8,297 nt of DNA from Candidatus Eiseniibacteriota bacterium. GTDB lineage: Bacteria; Eisenbacteria; RBG-16-71-46; JABDJR01. Shown here one piece after another: positions 1 through 6,582 of the stretch (the first letter of the stretch is position 1; each line of letters opens with the position of its first letter). The notes under the pieces were generated by a model that saw only the letters and a program-made list of their open reading frames with translations, made no database searches and had not been told where the DNA came from. The translations under genes and the position numbers were made by a program. The stretch is from assembly GCA_013003415.1 (NCBI GenBank), contig JABDJR010000433.1, positions 1 through 8,297 on the forward strand, given 5' to 3'.

Positions 1-546
1 GCTCCGGTACCTACCTCAAAAACCGTCAATCGGGGTATTGGCATGGAGGGGATTGGCTGTCTGATCGCGGGTGTTTTTGGAACTGGAAACGGAACCACCT
101 CCTACAGTGAAAACATTGGTGCCATTGGCCTCACGCGAGTAGGAAGCCGCAAGGTGGTGCAGGTTGGCGCCATTCTCATGATGGTCCTTGCCGTCTTCGG
201 AAAGTTTGGTGCGCTCTTCACCACAATCCCACAGCCCATCGTGGGCGGCATGTACTGCGCCATGTTCGGCATGATTGCCGCCGTAGGACTCTCCAACCTT
301 CAGTTCGTCGACCTGAACTCGGCGCGCAATCTGTTCATTCTCGGCTTCGCCCTCTTCATGGGACTCTCCCTTCCGGAATACATCGCCGCGAACCCGGTTG
401 CCTTCGAACCGGCTTGGCTCGCGAGCGTCATCAACACGCTGGGATCAACCGGAATGGGTGTGGGAGCCGTGATTGCCCTGGTGCTCGACAACACCATTCC
501 CGGAACGCCCGAAGAGCGCGGTCTAACGGCATGGTCCAAGGGCTAG
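1..546 (+). CDS. NCS2/SLC23-family nucleobase (or ascorbate-like) permease, 3' part
   Basis: This is the C-terminal 181 codons of a gene that starts left of the window; the frame is open from base 1 and ends at TAG 544-546. The family (nucleobase-ascorbate transporters, NAT/NCS2) consists of inner-membrane proteins of about 14 helices that import uracil, xanthine, urate or, in animals, ascorbate with H+ or Na+. The family signature [QEP]-N-x-G-x4-T-[RKG] is present as ENIGAIGLTR at visible residues 37-46 (bases 109-138), preceded by GTGNGTTSYS. Hydrophobic segments follow around KFGALFTTIPQPIVGG, MYCAMFGMIAAVGL and NLFILGFALFMGLSLPEYI, and the last helix leads into LDNTIPGTPEERGL and the stop. 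These later stretches resemble eukaryotic plant and animal SLC23 proteins more than E. coli UraA or XanQ. The substrate cannot be assigned from this part. A hairpin follows 7 bases after the stop. The gene converges on the minus-strand repeat protein. Confidence 0.93.
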   Translation, partial: APVPTSKTVNRGIGMEGIGCLIAGVFGTGNGTTSYSENIGAIGLTRVGSRKVVQVGAILMMVLAVFGKFGALFTTIPQPIVGGMYCAMFGMIAAVGLSNLQFVDLNSARNLFILGFALFMGLSLPEYIAANPVAFEPAWLASVINTLGSTGMGVGAVIALVLDNTIPGTPEERGLTAWSKG

Positions 547-553
547 TAAGAGT

Positions 554-592
554 TAGCCCACCCTTATGCGAAAAAACATAAAGGGTGGGCTA
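554..592 (+). terminator. Hairpin after the permease gene (putative transcript 3' end)
   Basis: The left arm TAGCCCACCC (554-563) pairs perfectly with GGGTGGGCTA (583-592). The stem then continues through TTATG / CATAA with one bulged A around an A-rich loop (CGAAAAAA). The hairpin begins 7 bases after the permease stop. No U-tract follows (TGCTCAAACATT), so it is not a textbook intrinsic terminator. It could be a U-less terminator or a 3'-end stabiliser. Its position and its similarity to the hairpin behind the opposing gene support a transcript-end role. Confidence 0.65.
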
Positions 593-674
593 TGCTCAAA
601 CATTCTCGCGTCCCGGCCCTAGGCGCTGGGATACGCTGCATAACTTGTTAGGCCGTTCCGCTGCGAAACTCGCC

Positions 675-708
675 GCCCACCCTTTTGCTTTTTTCGCAAA
701 GGGCGGGC
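675..708 (-). terminator. Hairpin after the repeat-protein gene (putative transcript 3' end)
   Basis: Read on the minus strand, this starts about 9 bases after the repeat-protein stop. The arms are GCCCGCCCTTTGC and GCAAAAGGGTGGGC, with one C-A mismatch and one extra A, closing a loop of GAAAAAA. No U-tract follows. The sequence is nearly the same design as the hairpin at 554-592 on the plus strand, including the GCGAAAAAA loop region, so each convergent gene has its own copy in its own sense orientation. Confidence 0.62.
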
Positions 709-717
709 CGAAACTCC

Positions 718-993
718 CTAGTCCAGAACCATGACGCGTTGGACCAGCTGCGCATCCTGCGATCGCAGCCGGATAAAGTAGATACCAGAAGCAACGCGAT
801 GCCCCCGCTCATTGCGTCCACTCCACGACATGGCATGCTCCCCAGCCGCCAAAACTTGGTTGGACGACAGGGTGTTCACGAGACGACCACGGAGATCGTA
901 GATGCCCAAGTCAACCGGTTGATCCGACGGAAGCGAGAATCGAATCGAAGTGGCGCCATGCATGGGGTTGGGAGCGGCGGGCTGGAGAGCTAA
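718..993 (-). other. C-terminal FlgD-Ig / T9SS type A-like sorting domain of the repeat protein
   Basis: This encodes residues 1205-1295. The order of motifs is AAPNPMHGATSIRFSL, DLGIYDLRGRLVNTL, AAGEHAMSWSGRNERG and VASGIYFIRLRS, then a final short strand ending VMVLD. This is the classic pattern PNP - hydrophobic strand - YDxxGRxV - GxHxxxWxGRxxxGxxVxSGxYFxRL. In Bacteroidetes such tails direct type IX secretion and are cleaved. In other phyla of the FCB group closely similar tails occur on many exported proteins, and the route is less well established. Confidence 0.85.
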
Positions 994-3900
994 CTTGCTT
1001 CCATTGCCGAAGGGCGTGCTTACGCTTGATCGTCCGAGGGTTAGGGTGCCGCCGTCAAAGGCGATGCTCGTCACGTTTACGGGGAAGAGCGCGTTCAAGT
1101 GCGTCATGACGCTGCTGACGTTCGCGTAGACGTTCACATCTTCGGGAATGATGACTTCGGACCCGGCGAGAACGCGAAGTCCGTCGTCTACACCAATGCC
1201 GAACAGGTAGAGCGCTTCTTGTCCGCCGCCGCGGTTGCCGTTGTCATAAGTGTCCGAGATCTGGAGCGTGATGCCATTGTCGGCCACAACTTGACCGACC
1301 CCGAAGTTCCCCGAAGTGGGTCCACCAGTACCGAGATCTTGACTGCCCGCTTCCAGCTGGTGAGAGCCAAAGGCAGAAGCATCGTCGAAGTAAAGGCGGC
1401 CGCCGTCTAGATCAACCTGACTCTCGGTGGTGTTCTCAAAGGTGAAGGCGCGCTTGATGTGAAGCGAAGAGCCGTCGGCCATGGAGATTGTGCGATCGCC
1501 TTGCTCCAAGTGAAGATTTCCAAACTCCATGCGACTGGTTGCCCCGCTAATATCAATCTGGAAGTCTCCGTCAAGCTCCCAAACGCTCGGTAATAGAATT
1601 TGACCGCCGCTGGCAATGTCGAAATCGAAGTTGTCCTGAGACGGGGTCACCATTTTGCGGACTCCGGATAGATCGATTATGCCGTCGAGGGATGCGGTGA
1701 GTCCTCGTGTGGGCGTACCTATAGCATTCAGATTGTCGGAGTAGAACTCAATCGTGGATAGGTCAATGCTGGAGCCCGTTCCAGAAGCTGAGAAGTTGTC
1801 GCCACTGGTGGCCGCCCCCGCAACATTGTAGTTATAGGCGGTTGCGGAAACCTGACCACCAAAGGTTTCTCCGTCCACAACGCTGACGCTGGTCCCGTCG
1901 ATGTTACTCAGGATGGCCGTTGTGAATGTAATGCCAGAAGCGAGGGAAAGCGAGGATGCGGTGAGTGAGGTAACACTCGGCGCGCTGATCGTCGAGCCAC
2001 TTGGAAGGGAAAAGTCGGCGTCGTCAATACTTGTGGCCACGGGAATGTTAATGGTGGTGGACCCTCCTAGCCAGAAGTCGACGCCCGAAGTGGTAAGAAG
2101 GCTTGGCAATGTGTAGGAGGTTAGGGTGATGTCCAGCACGGTATTTCCGATCATCGTCGCAAGACTCGAAAAATCGACGTCCCCATTGGTGTCGATCGAA
2201 ATGACAAGATGATCACTGCCGCCAGCGCCCGTGAACGAAGTCAAGTTGCTAAGATCAATTACCCCACTGTCGCCGGCCGTCATGGTTCTAGTCGGGCTAC
2301 CCAGCAAGTTGGCTGAGTCGTTAAAGGTCACCAAAGAGGAGAGGTCTAATAAGGTTCCGACACCCTCAGCGGCAAAGATCTGTGCGTTCGAAACGACTCC
2401 TGGGACGTCGTAGTCATAGGTCGTTGCCGTGATCGATGAACCAAAAGTGCTTCCACCGGCAAGCTGAAAGAGAGAACCATCAATATTACTAAGCGAGCCC
2501 GTGGTGAAAGAAGCGGTGCCTTCGATGAAGCACCCGGTTGCAGTTAGTGATGTCAGGTTCGGAGCAGTCAGAGTCGAGCCGATCTCAAGGTCTAGGAAGC
2601 CCTGGTCGATCGAGGTAATCAAGGGCATGGAAAGGGTGTTTCCGCCATCCAAATAGTATTCGGTTCCCGTGGAAGTGGTGAGCGAGGGAAGCGTATAGCT
2701 TGGAATGTTGATTTGGAACTGGACGTTGTTCGTGAGTGTGGTTAGGGAGCTCAGATCAATGTCGCCACCCGTAAACAGCTCGATGCTAAGCCGGTCGGCA
2801 CCCGCCGCGCCTACTAAGGTCGTAACGTTCGACATATCGATAAAGCCATTGTCACTAGCATCAATGAATCGGATCGGGCTGCCGAGCAAGTTGGCGTTGT
2901 CGGAGAAAGAGGTTAGCGACGATAGATCCAAGGCCGATCCGGCTCCGGTGGCTTGCATGGTGTTGCCACTGGCATCCGCACCCGTCACGTCGTAGTTGTA
3001 AGTCGTGGCGGAGATGCTGCTCCCAAAAGTAGCGCCGCCCGAGACGCGAAAGCGACTTCCGTCTACATTACTCAAGGTCCCTGTGGTTAAGGTGCCGGTG
3101 CCATCGAGGTCCACATCCGAAGCGGTCAACGAGGTGAGGCTAGGCGCGGTGGCAGCACCGGTGGTTGCTACATCAAAAGCACCTTGGTCATGGTCGGAGA
3201 GCACAGGAAGGGCAAAGCTAGATGCGGCCCCGACCTCAACCCGGAGTTGCTCAGAAGTCGTCAGAGCAGGAAGGCTGTACCCGAAGATATTCGAGGTGAA
3301 GATGGTGTTGCCGCTCTGTGTGACTAGATTGTTCAAATCGATGTCACCCCCGGATTCTACCTTCAAGGCGAGCTTATCGCTGGTTCCCAGGCCACCCACG
3401 AGCGTGGTTACGTTTCCAAGATTGATGGAACCGCTGTTGCTGGCCGTAATGGTTCGCGTGGGGGAGCCTAGTAAGTTGGCGTTGTCGGAAAAAGAAGTGA
3501 GGGAAGACAAGTTGATTGCGGACCCAACCCCGTCGGCAAACATGGTAACGCCCGAAGCCGCGGCACCGGTTACGTCGTAGTTGTAGCTCGAAGTGGTGAC
3601 ACTGCTCCCAAAGGTGGCGCCCCCGGTGACGGTGATGCGGCTACCGTCAAAATCTGAAATAGAGCCGGTGGTTAGGCTGGCCGTGCCGTCGAGGAAGATG
3701 TCGGTAGCGGTTACGTTTGTCAGACTGGTTGCGCTGATACTTGTGCCGCTTTCTTGATCGAACTCTCCTTGGTCTTGAGTAGCCAGATTGTTCATAGTAA
3801 GTGGGGTGGTGCCGATGAGTTCAAACCGTGTGGTGGTGGCACTGGTAAGGGCGGGGAGGCTATAGGCCCCCGTGTCGAGTTCAATGTTTACGTTGCCGCT

Positions 3901-4605
3901 GGTGGTGGTTAGAGCCGTTAGGTCGATGTTGCCACCCGAACTGGCCGAGAAACGAAGTACGTCGGCACCAGCGCCGCCAACGACGGTGGTAAGTGATGAC
4001 AAATCAATCGAACCACTATTGGTAGCGGAGATGGTGCGCGTGGGAGAGCCGACAAGGTTTCTATTGTCGGTATAGGTTGCAAGAGAGGAAAGGTCTAGAA
4101 CAGAACCGACCCCACTTGAGCTATGAATGATACCGCTGGATGGGCTTGTGCCGAAGGAATAGCTCGTGGCACTAGTTTGAAACAGTCCCCCGCTATCGAC
4201 TTGGAATAGTCCTTCGTCAATGTCATTGCCCGTACCGTTAGCGGTCAATGTGCCACCGGATACTACAATGGCTCCTCGAGCGGTGATGTCATTCAAGATG
4301 TCGAGACTGTTTCCAGTAAGAATGTTGAGCGTACTTGAGGACCCCAAGTTCAAAGAGTCGACCGCCGAGGATCCGGCCACATCGAAATCTACAAGTTCGG
4401 AACTAGGGATGACCACGTAGTAGGTTGTTCCGGTGTTGATCGGTATGGACCCGCCCAAGTCCCAGTTGTCGGAGTTGGACCAAAGGTCGTTTGCCCCGAG
4501 ACTTGTCCAGTTGGCGGTTACCTGAGCGGAGCCGACGGAAGCAAAACCCGGAAGAAGAACGGACACGGCAAGAAGGAACGCAAGCCAAGCGGTGGCACGG
4601 CGCAT
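718..4605 (-). CDS. Large secreted surface repeat protein with C-terminal FlgD-Ig/T9SS-like sorting domain
   Basis: A 1295-residue protein read from ATG at 4605-4603 to TAG at 720-718. Residues 1-27 form a Sec signal peptide (MRRA, a hydrophobic core, then GSA|Q). Residues 30-50 (NWTSLGANDLWSNSDNWDLG) resemble the G-x-W-S-x-x-x-N-W motif that opens many bacterial beta-strand-repeat surface proteins. From about residue 118 to 1010 there are about five copies of a 194-195-residue unit, marked by G-[ST]-P-x-R at residues 186, 380, 575, 769 and 963. The units are built from short rungs such as IDLSSLTTL and YTLPSLTTS, suggesting a beta-helix or solenoid. Residues 1205-1295 form an Ig-like FlgD/T9SS type A tail (APNP, IYDLRGRLV, GEHAMSWSGRN, SGIYFIRL, RVMVLD). 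No catalytic motif was recognised. The expected role is cell-surface or extracellular, perhaps adhesive or structural (inference). A G-rich Shine-Dalgarno (AGGGGG) about 9 bases upstream supports the start. The gene has its own promoter and ends at a hairpin. Confidence 0.9.
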   Translation of the reverse strand: MRRATAWLAFLLAVSVLLPGFASVGSAQVTANWTSLGANDLWSNSDNWDLGGSIPINTGTTYYVVIPSSELVDFDVAGSSAVDSLNLGSSSTLNILTGNSLDILNDITARGAIVVSGGTLTANGTGNDIDEGLFQVDSGGLFQTSATSYSFGTSPSSGIIHSSSGVGSVLDLSSLATYTDNRNLVGSPTRTISATNSGSIDLSSLTTVVGGAGADVLRFSASSGGNIDLTALTTTSGNVNIELDTGAYSLPALTSATTTRFELIGTTPLTMNNLATQDQGEFDQESGTSISATSLTNVTATDIFLDGTASLTTGSISDFDGSRITVTGGATFGSSVTTSSYNYDVTGAAASGVTMFADGVGSAINLSSLTSFSDNANLLGSPTRTITASNSGSINLGNVTTLVGGLGTSDKLALKVESGGDIDLNNLVTQSGNTIFTSNIFGYSLPALTTSEQLRVEVGAASSFALPVLSDHDQGAFDVATTGAATAPSLTSLTASDVDLDGTGTLTTGTLSNVDGSRFRVSGGATFGSSISATTYNYDVTGADASGNTMQATGAGSALDLSSLTSFSDNANLLGSPIRFIDASDNGFIDMSNVTTLVGAAGADRLSIELFTGGDIDLSSLTTLTNNVQFQINIPSYTLPSLTTSTGTEYYLDGGNTLSMPLITSIDQGFLDLEIGSTLTAPNLTSLTATGCFIEGTASFTTGSLSNIDGSLFQLAGGSTFGSSITATTYDYDVPGVVSNAQIFAAEGVGTLLDLSSLVTFNDSANLLGSPTRTMTAGDSGVIDLSNLTSFTGAGGSDHLVISIDTNGDVDFSSLATMIGNTVLDITLTSYTLPSLLTTSGVDFWLGGSTTINIPVATSIDDADFSLPSGSTISAPSVTSLTASSLSLASGITFTTAILSNIDGTSVSVVDGETFGGQVSATAYNYNVAGAATSGDNFSASGTGSSIDLSTIEFYSDNLNAIGTPTRGLTASLDGIIDLSGVRKMVTPSQDNFDFDIASGGQILLPSVWELDGDFQIDISGATSRMEFGNLHLEQGDRTISMADGSSLHIKRAFTFENTTESQVDLDGGRLYFDDASAFGSHQLEAGSQDLGTGGPTSGNFGVGQVVADNGITLQISDTYDNGNRGGGQEALYLFGIGVDDGLRVLAGSEVIIPEDVNVYANVSSVMTHLNALFPVNVTSIAFDGGTLTLGRSSVSTPFGNGSKLALQPAAPNPMHGATSIRFSLPSDQPVDLGIYDLRGRLVNTLSSNQVLAAGEHAMSWSGRNERGHRVASGIYFIRLRSQDAQLVQRVMVLD
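1570..4252 (-). repeat. Coding tandem repeat: about five 194-195-codon units inside the surface protein
   Basis: The first base of the Gly codon in the G-[ST]-P-x-R landmark falls at 4050, 3468, 2883, 2301 and 1719 on the minus strand, giving periods of 582, 585, 582 and 582 bases. Other landmarks recur in the same phase: YNYDV near the middle of each unit, TFGSS/TFGGQ before it, IDLSSLTT/IDMSNVTT after GSPTR, and DQG or DDA in the second half. The first unit is only partial at its N-terminal side and the last decays after the KMVTPSQDNF region, so the outer edges given are approximate. The copies have clearly diverged at the DNA level, so this is an old protein repeat under selection, not a recent duplication. 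Confidence 0.85.
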
Positions 4606-4655
4606 GATGGGGACCCCCTGTAGATGAAACTAGGTGATGATGTGGTGGCCCCTAG

Positions 4656-4683
4656 ATTATAACAGGCGAATCTTCGTTTTCTA
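4656..4683 (-). promoter_or_regulatory. Predicted sigma-70-type promoter of the repeat protein
   Basis: On the minus strand a perfect -10 box TATAAT (4661-4656) is preceded, with a 16-base spacer, by TAGAAA (4683-4678), which matches four of six bases of TTGACA. A start site about 7 bases downstream would give a leader of roughly 45 bases before the ATG at 4605. The -10 match is strong and the -35 match moderate. Confidence 0.55.
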
Positions 4684-4767
4684 GGCGTCTGGAGGAAGTT
4701 GACTGAAGCGTCGAACATCCTTGGCAAGGCGGCGGTAACTTGGATAATTACAGAATAGGGAAATGTT

Positions 4768-5139
4768 CTAACTTTCAAAACGCCTGAACGGATAAAAGCA
4801 GGGGTTGGCATAAGGATCGTAAAGCGCCAGGTATTTCACAGGCTTGGATTCGTCTTGGCCCTGAAGAAAAAAGTCAGTCGATTCAAGAAAGCGAGTGAAC
4901 GGAAGTTCGTCACGGCTTGCGACGCCATCCTGAATAGGGCCGAGGGCTTCTTCGTAATCGATTAAGAATTGCTCAAGCCCCTCGGGGTCAATTTCCAGGT
5001 AATGAAAGTGCTGCAGAAAAGAAGCTTTGACGAGCCTTCTTGTGTCCAGCTTCTGTGCACAACCAAACGCTCCGCCAATTCCAAAGGGGATGCTTGCTGC
5101 GGCTACGACTTGAATGAAGGACCGCCGGGACATCGTCAT
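4768..5139 (-). CDS. Small Tat-signal subunit of a GMC-type dehydrogenase
   Basis: A 123-residue protein, ATG at 5139-5137, TAG at 4770-4768. The N-terminus has a twin-arginine signal, SRRSFIQ at residues 4-10, followed by a hydrophobic stretch (VVAAASIPFGIGGAFG) and Cys27. The Cys could be a lipidation site, although AFGC is a weak lipobox. The mature part is acidic and aromatic-rich, with STDFFLQ at 87-93 and KYLALYDPYANPC at 102-114. This layout and position recall the small subunits of gluconate, sorbitol, fructose and FAD-glucose dehydrogenases. In those systems the small subunit carries the Tat signal and co-exports the large flavoprotein. At 123 residues it is shorter than usual for that family. 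It starts 3 bases after the stop of the flavoprotein gene (TAG-ACC-ATG), which implies translational coupling. An in-frame ATG at 5133-5131, just before SRR, is an alternative start. Assignment rests mainly on context and the Tat motif. Confidence 0.8.
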   Translation of the reverse strand: MTMSRRSFIQVVAAASIPFGIGGAFGCAQKLDTRRLVKASFLQHFHYLEIDPEGLEQFLIDYEEALGPIQDGVASRDELPFTRFLESTDFFLQGQDESKPVKYLALYDPYANPCFYPFRRFES

Positions 5140-5142
5140 GGT

Positions 5143-6570
5143 CTATCCAAACATCTTTTCCGCGGCAAAAAGCGCCAAAGCGGAAATGGTAAGGGTTGGA
5201 TTAGCAGGGGCGGCGGTTGGGAACGTGCTACCGCCCAGTACGACAAGGTTCCTAATTTGGTGGTGAACCGAGCCCTCGTCGACGACACTGGATGCGGGAT
5301 CTGTACCCATGACGGTTGTGCCGAGGTTGTTGGACTCCGTTTGATGCGCGTAGTGCACACGTCGCATCCGTTCTACGGGAAGTGCACCGATCACATTGGA
5401 GATCCGGAGAGGAGTGGCGTCGATGGCGCGTTGGGTGTAGTTCGATCGGCCTTCGAAAACCACCTGAGGTTTGTCGGGGTCGGAGGAGGAAACGGACACA
5501 GAGTTCTTTACGTCTCTTAAATCTTCAAAGATAACCTTCATGCGAAGAAACTGAAGCCACCGCCCGCGAACCGGTTGCACTTCGGGTCGATTGGAGGTTT
5601 CAATAAGTCCTGCGGCAAACTCACTTCTTCGGGGGCCGTCATGAAGAGAGTAGCCGTGTCCTGTAGTTGCCGTGCTGCCCTGAAAATTGTCCATGTCCTC
5701 GAGCTGCAACAAGAACGTGCTTGAGTATTGCTCGATCAGCCCCTCTCCAACCGGGCCGTAATCCAAGCCCGACTTCAAAAGCAGGAATGGGTTGAAGATT
5801 GCGTTAGCCCCTAGAACGACGGTGTCGCCATTGGCTGTGGTTTCCCCGGAAGAAGTTCTGTAGGTGGCTCCTGTAGCCACGCCGTTTTGAACTTGAATGC
5901 GAGTGACCTCGGCTCCGGTTCGGACCCGCACTCGGGGATCCTTAAGAACGGACTGCATGCCATTGAGAATGGTGAATTTCGCATCGACGGGGCACAGGGT
6001 GCACACGCTGGAGTTGCAGCACTTCGCCCGGTCCGAAAGGCTTTCCGTAGGTCGGGCAGATGGCGCAGCGAAAAAGTGGTTCGGCAGCGCTTCCTTGAGT
6101 GTCTGGTCAGGAAGACTAAAGGTGTGAGGGCGTTGGGGGTAGGGTCGGCTACGAGGGAAAGGGGAGTCTTCGCTGGGACCGGCCACGCCCATGATGTCTT
6201 CGGCGTCGCAGTAGGACTCCTCAAGATCGTTGTACGAGATAGGCCAATCAGCGCCGACGCCGTAGATGGTTTGGAGTCTGAAATCAGATGGAAGCATGCG
6301 GGGCGTGCTGGCTTCCCAAGATTGTGACGTGCCGCCCAGACCAAAGCTAAAGATCCATGGTTTCTCTCCCGCGGACTCGTTCAGATAGCTGTTGTCTTCT
6401 TCTTCACCCAAGGTTCCCCGGTTTAGAACCCGATCGGCATGGGGCACCCTCGCTCCTCGTTCAAGAATGAGCACACGGGCGTTTCGGGGGGCCTTCTCTA
6501 GGTAACGATGCAGGAAGAATGTTGTGACAAAGCCACTTCCCACCGCAACGACGTCATAGTTTTCTGCCAT
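5143..6570 (-). CDS. GMC-family FAD-dependent oxidoreductase (dehydrogenase large subunit)
   Basis: A 475-residue flavoprotein of the glucose-methanol-choline family. These enzymes oxidise an alcohol or sugar hydroxyl and pass electrons to FAD. Residues 5-38 hold the Rossmann dinucleotide fold (YDVVAVGSGFVTT ... VLILERG). Residues 78-97 (GLGGTSQSWEASTPRMLPSDF) and 109-120 (WPISYNDLEESY) match FAD-contacting motifs of gluconate-dehydrogenase-like members. A cysteine cluster lies at 184, 185, 190 and 193. The C-terminal domain has LGTTVMGTDPASSVVD at 416-431 and GGSTFPTAAPANPTLTI at 446-462. The usual catalytic His, three residues before that LGT Gly, is Asn414, while the second catalytic-site Asn is present (457). 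The protein has no signal peptide, which fits co-export with the Tat-bearing small subunit encoded 3 bases downstream. The start codon is 12 bases after the DoxX stop. No good Shine-Dalgarno is visible there, so reinitiation or coupling is likely. The substrate is unknown. Confidence 0.93.
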   Translation of the reverse strand: MAENYDVVAVGSGFVTTFFLHRYLEKAPRNARVLILERGARVPHADRVLNRGTLGEEEDNSYLNESAGEKPWIFSFGLGGTSQSWEASTPRMLPSDFRLQTIYGVGADWPISYNDLEESYCDAEDIMGVAGPSEDSPFPRSRPYPQRPHTFSLPDQTLKEALPNHFFAAPSARPTESLSDRAKCCNSSVCTLCPVDAKFTILNGMQSVLKDPRVRVRTGAEVTRIQVQNGVATGATYRTSSGETTANGDTVVLGANAIFNPFLLLKSGLDYGPVGEGLIEQYSSTFLLQLEDMDNFQGSTATTGHGYSLHDGPRRSEFAAGLIETSNRPEVQPVRGRWLQFLRMKVIFEDLRDVKNSVSVSSSDPDKPQVVFEGRSNYTQRAIDATPLRISNVIGALPVERMRRVHYAHQTESNNLGTTVMGTDPASSVVDEGSVHHQIRNLVVLGGSTFPTAAPANPTLTISALALFAAEKMFG

Positions 6571-6582
6571 TAAGCAAGGAGA

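Noticed and set aside
600..660. An integron attC-like end: GTTAGGC at 648-654 (GTTRRRY core) with a bulged GC-rich inverted repeat at about 609-636.
   Set aside because: The matching RYYYAAC box at the other end of the hairpin is missing, and there is no integrase or cassette gene nearby, so a seven-base match is not enough.
3005..3580. A 191-codon plus-strand open frame inside the repeat-protein gene.
   Set aside because: It is antisense to the strongly supported 1295-residue frame. Its own repetitive look only mirrors the tandem units on the other strand, and it has no domain features.
1570..4252. Regularly spaced DNA repeats that could suggest a CRISPR or satellite array.
   Set aside because: The period is 582-585 bases, always a multiple of three, the copies are diverged, and the pattern is explained by protein-level repeats.
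4720..4767. A possible terminator after the small-subunit gene (dyad around CCTTGGCAAGG near 4719-4729).
   Set aside because: The arms are only five bases and no U-tract follows, so a terminator cannot be supported; read-through to the downstream gene remains possible.
4518..4811. A 97-codon minus-strand open frame bridging the small subunit, the gap and the repeat-protein start.
   Set aside because: It overlaps the ends of two real genes in another frame, covers the predicted promoter, and has no family resemblance.
4969..5520. A 183-codon plus-strand open frame over the flavoprotein/small-subunit junction.
   Set aside because: It spans two well-supported genes on the opposite strand, is low-complexity Gly/Arg-rich, and has no recognisable domain.
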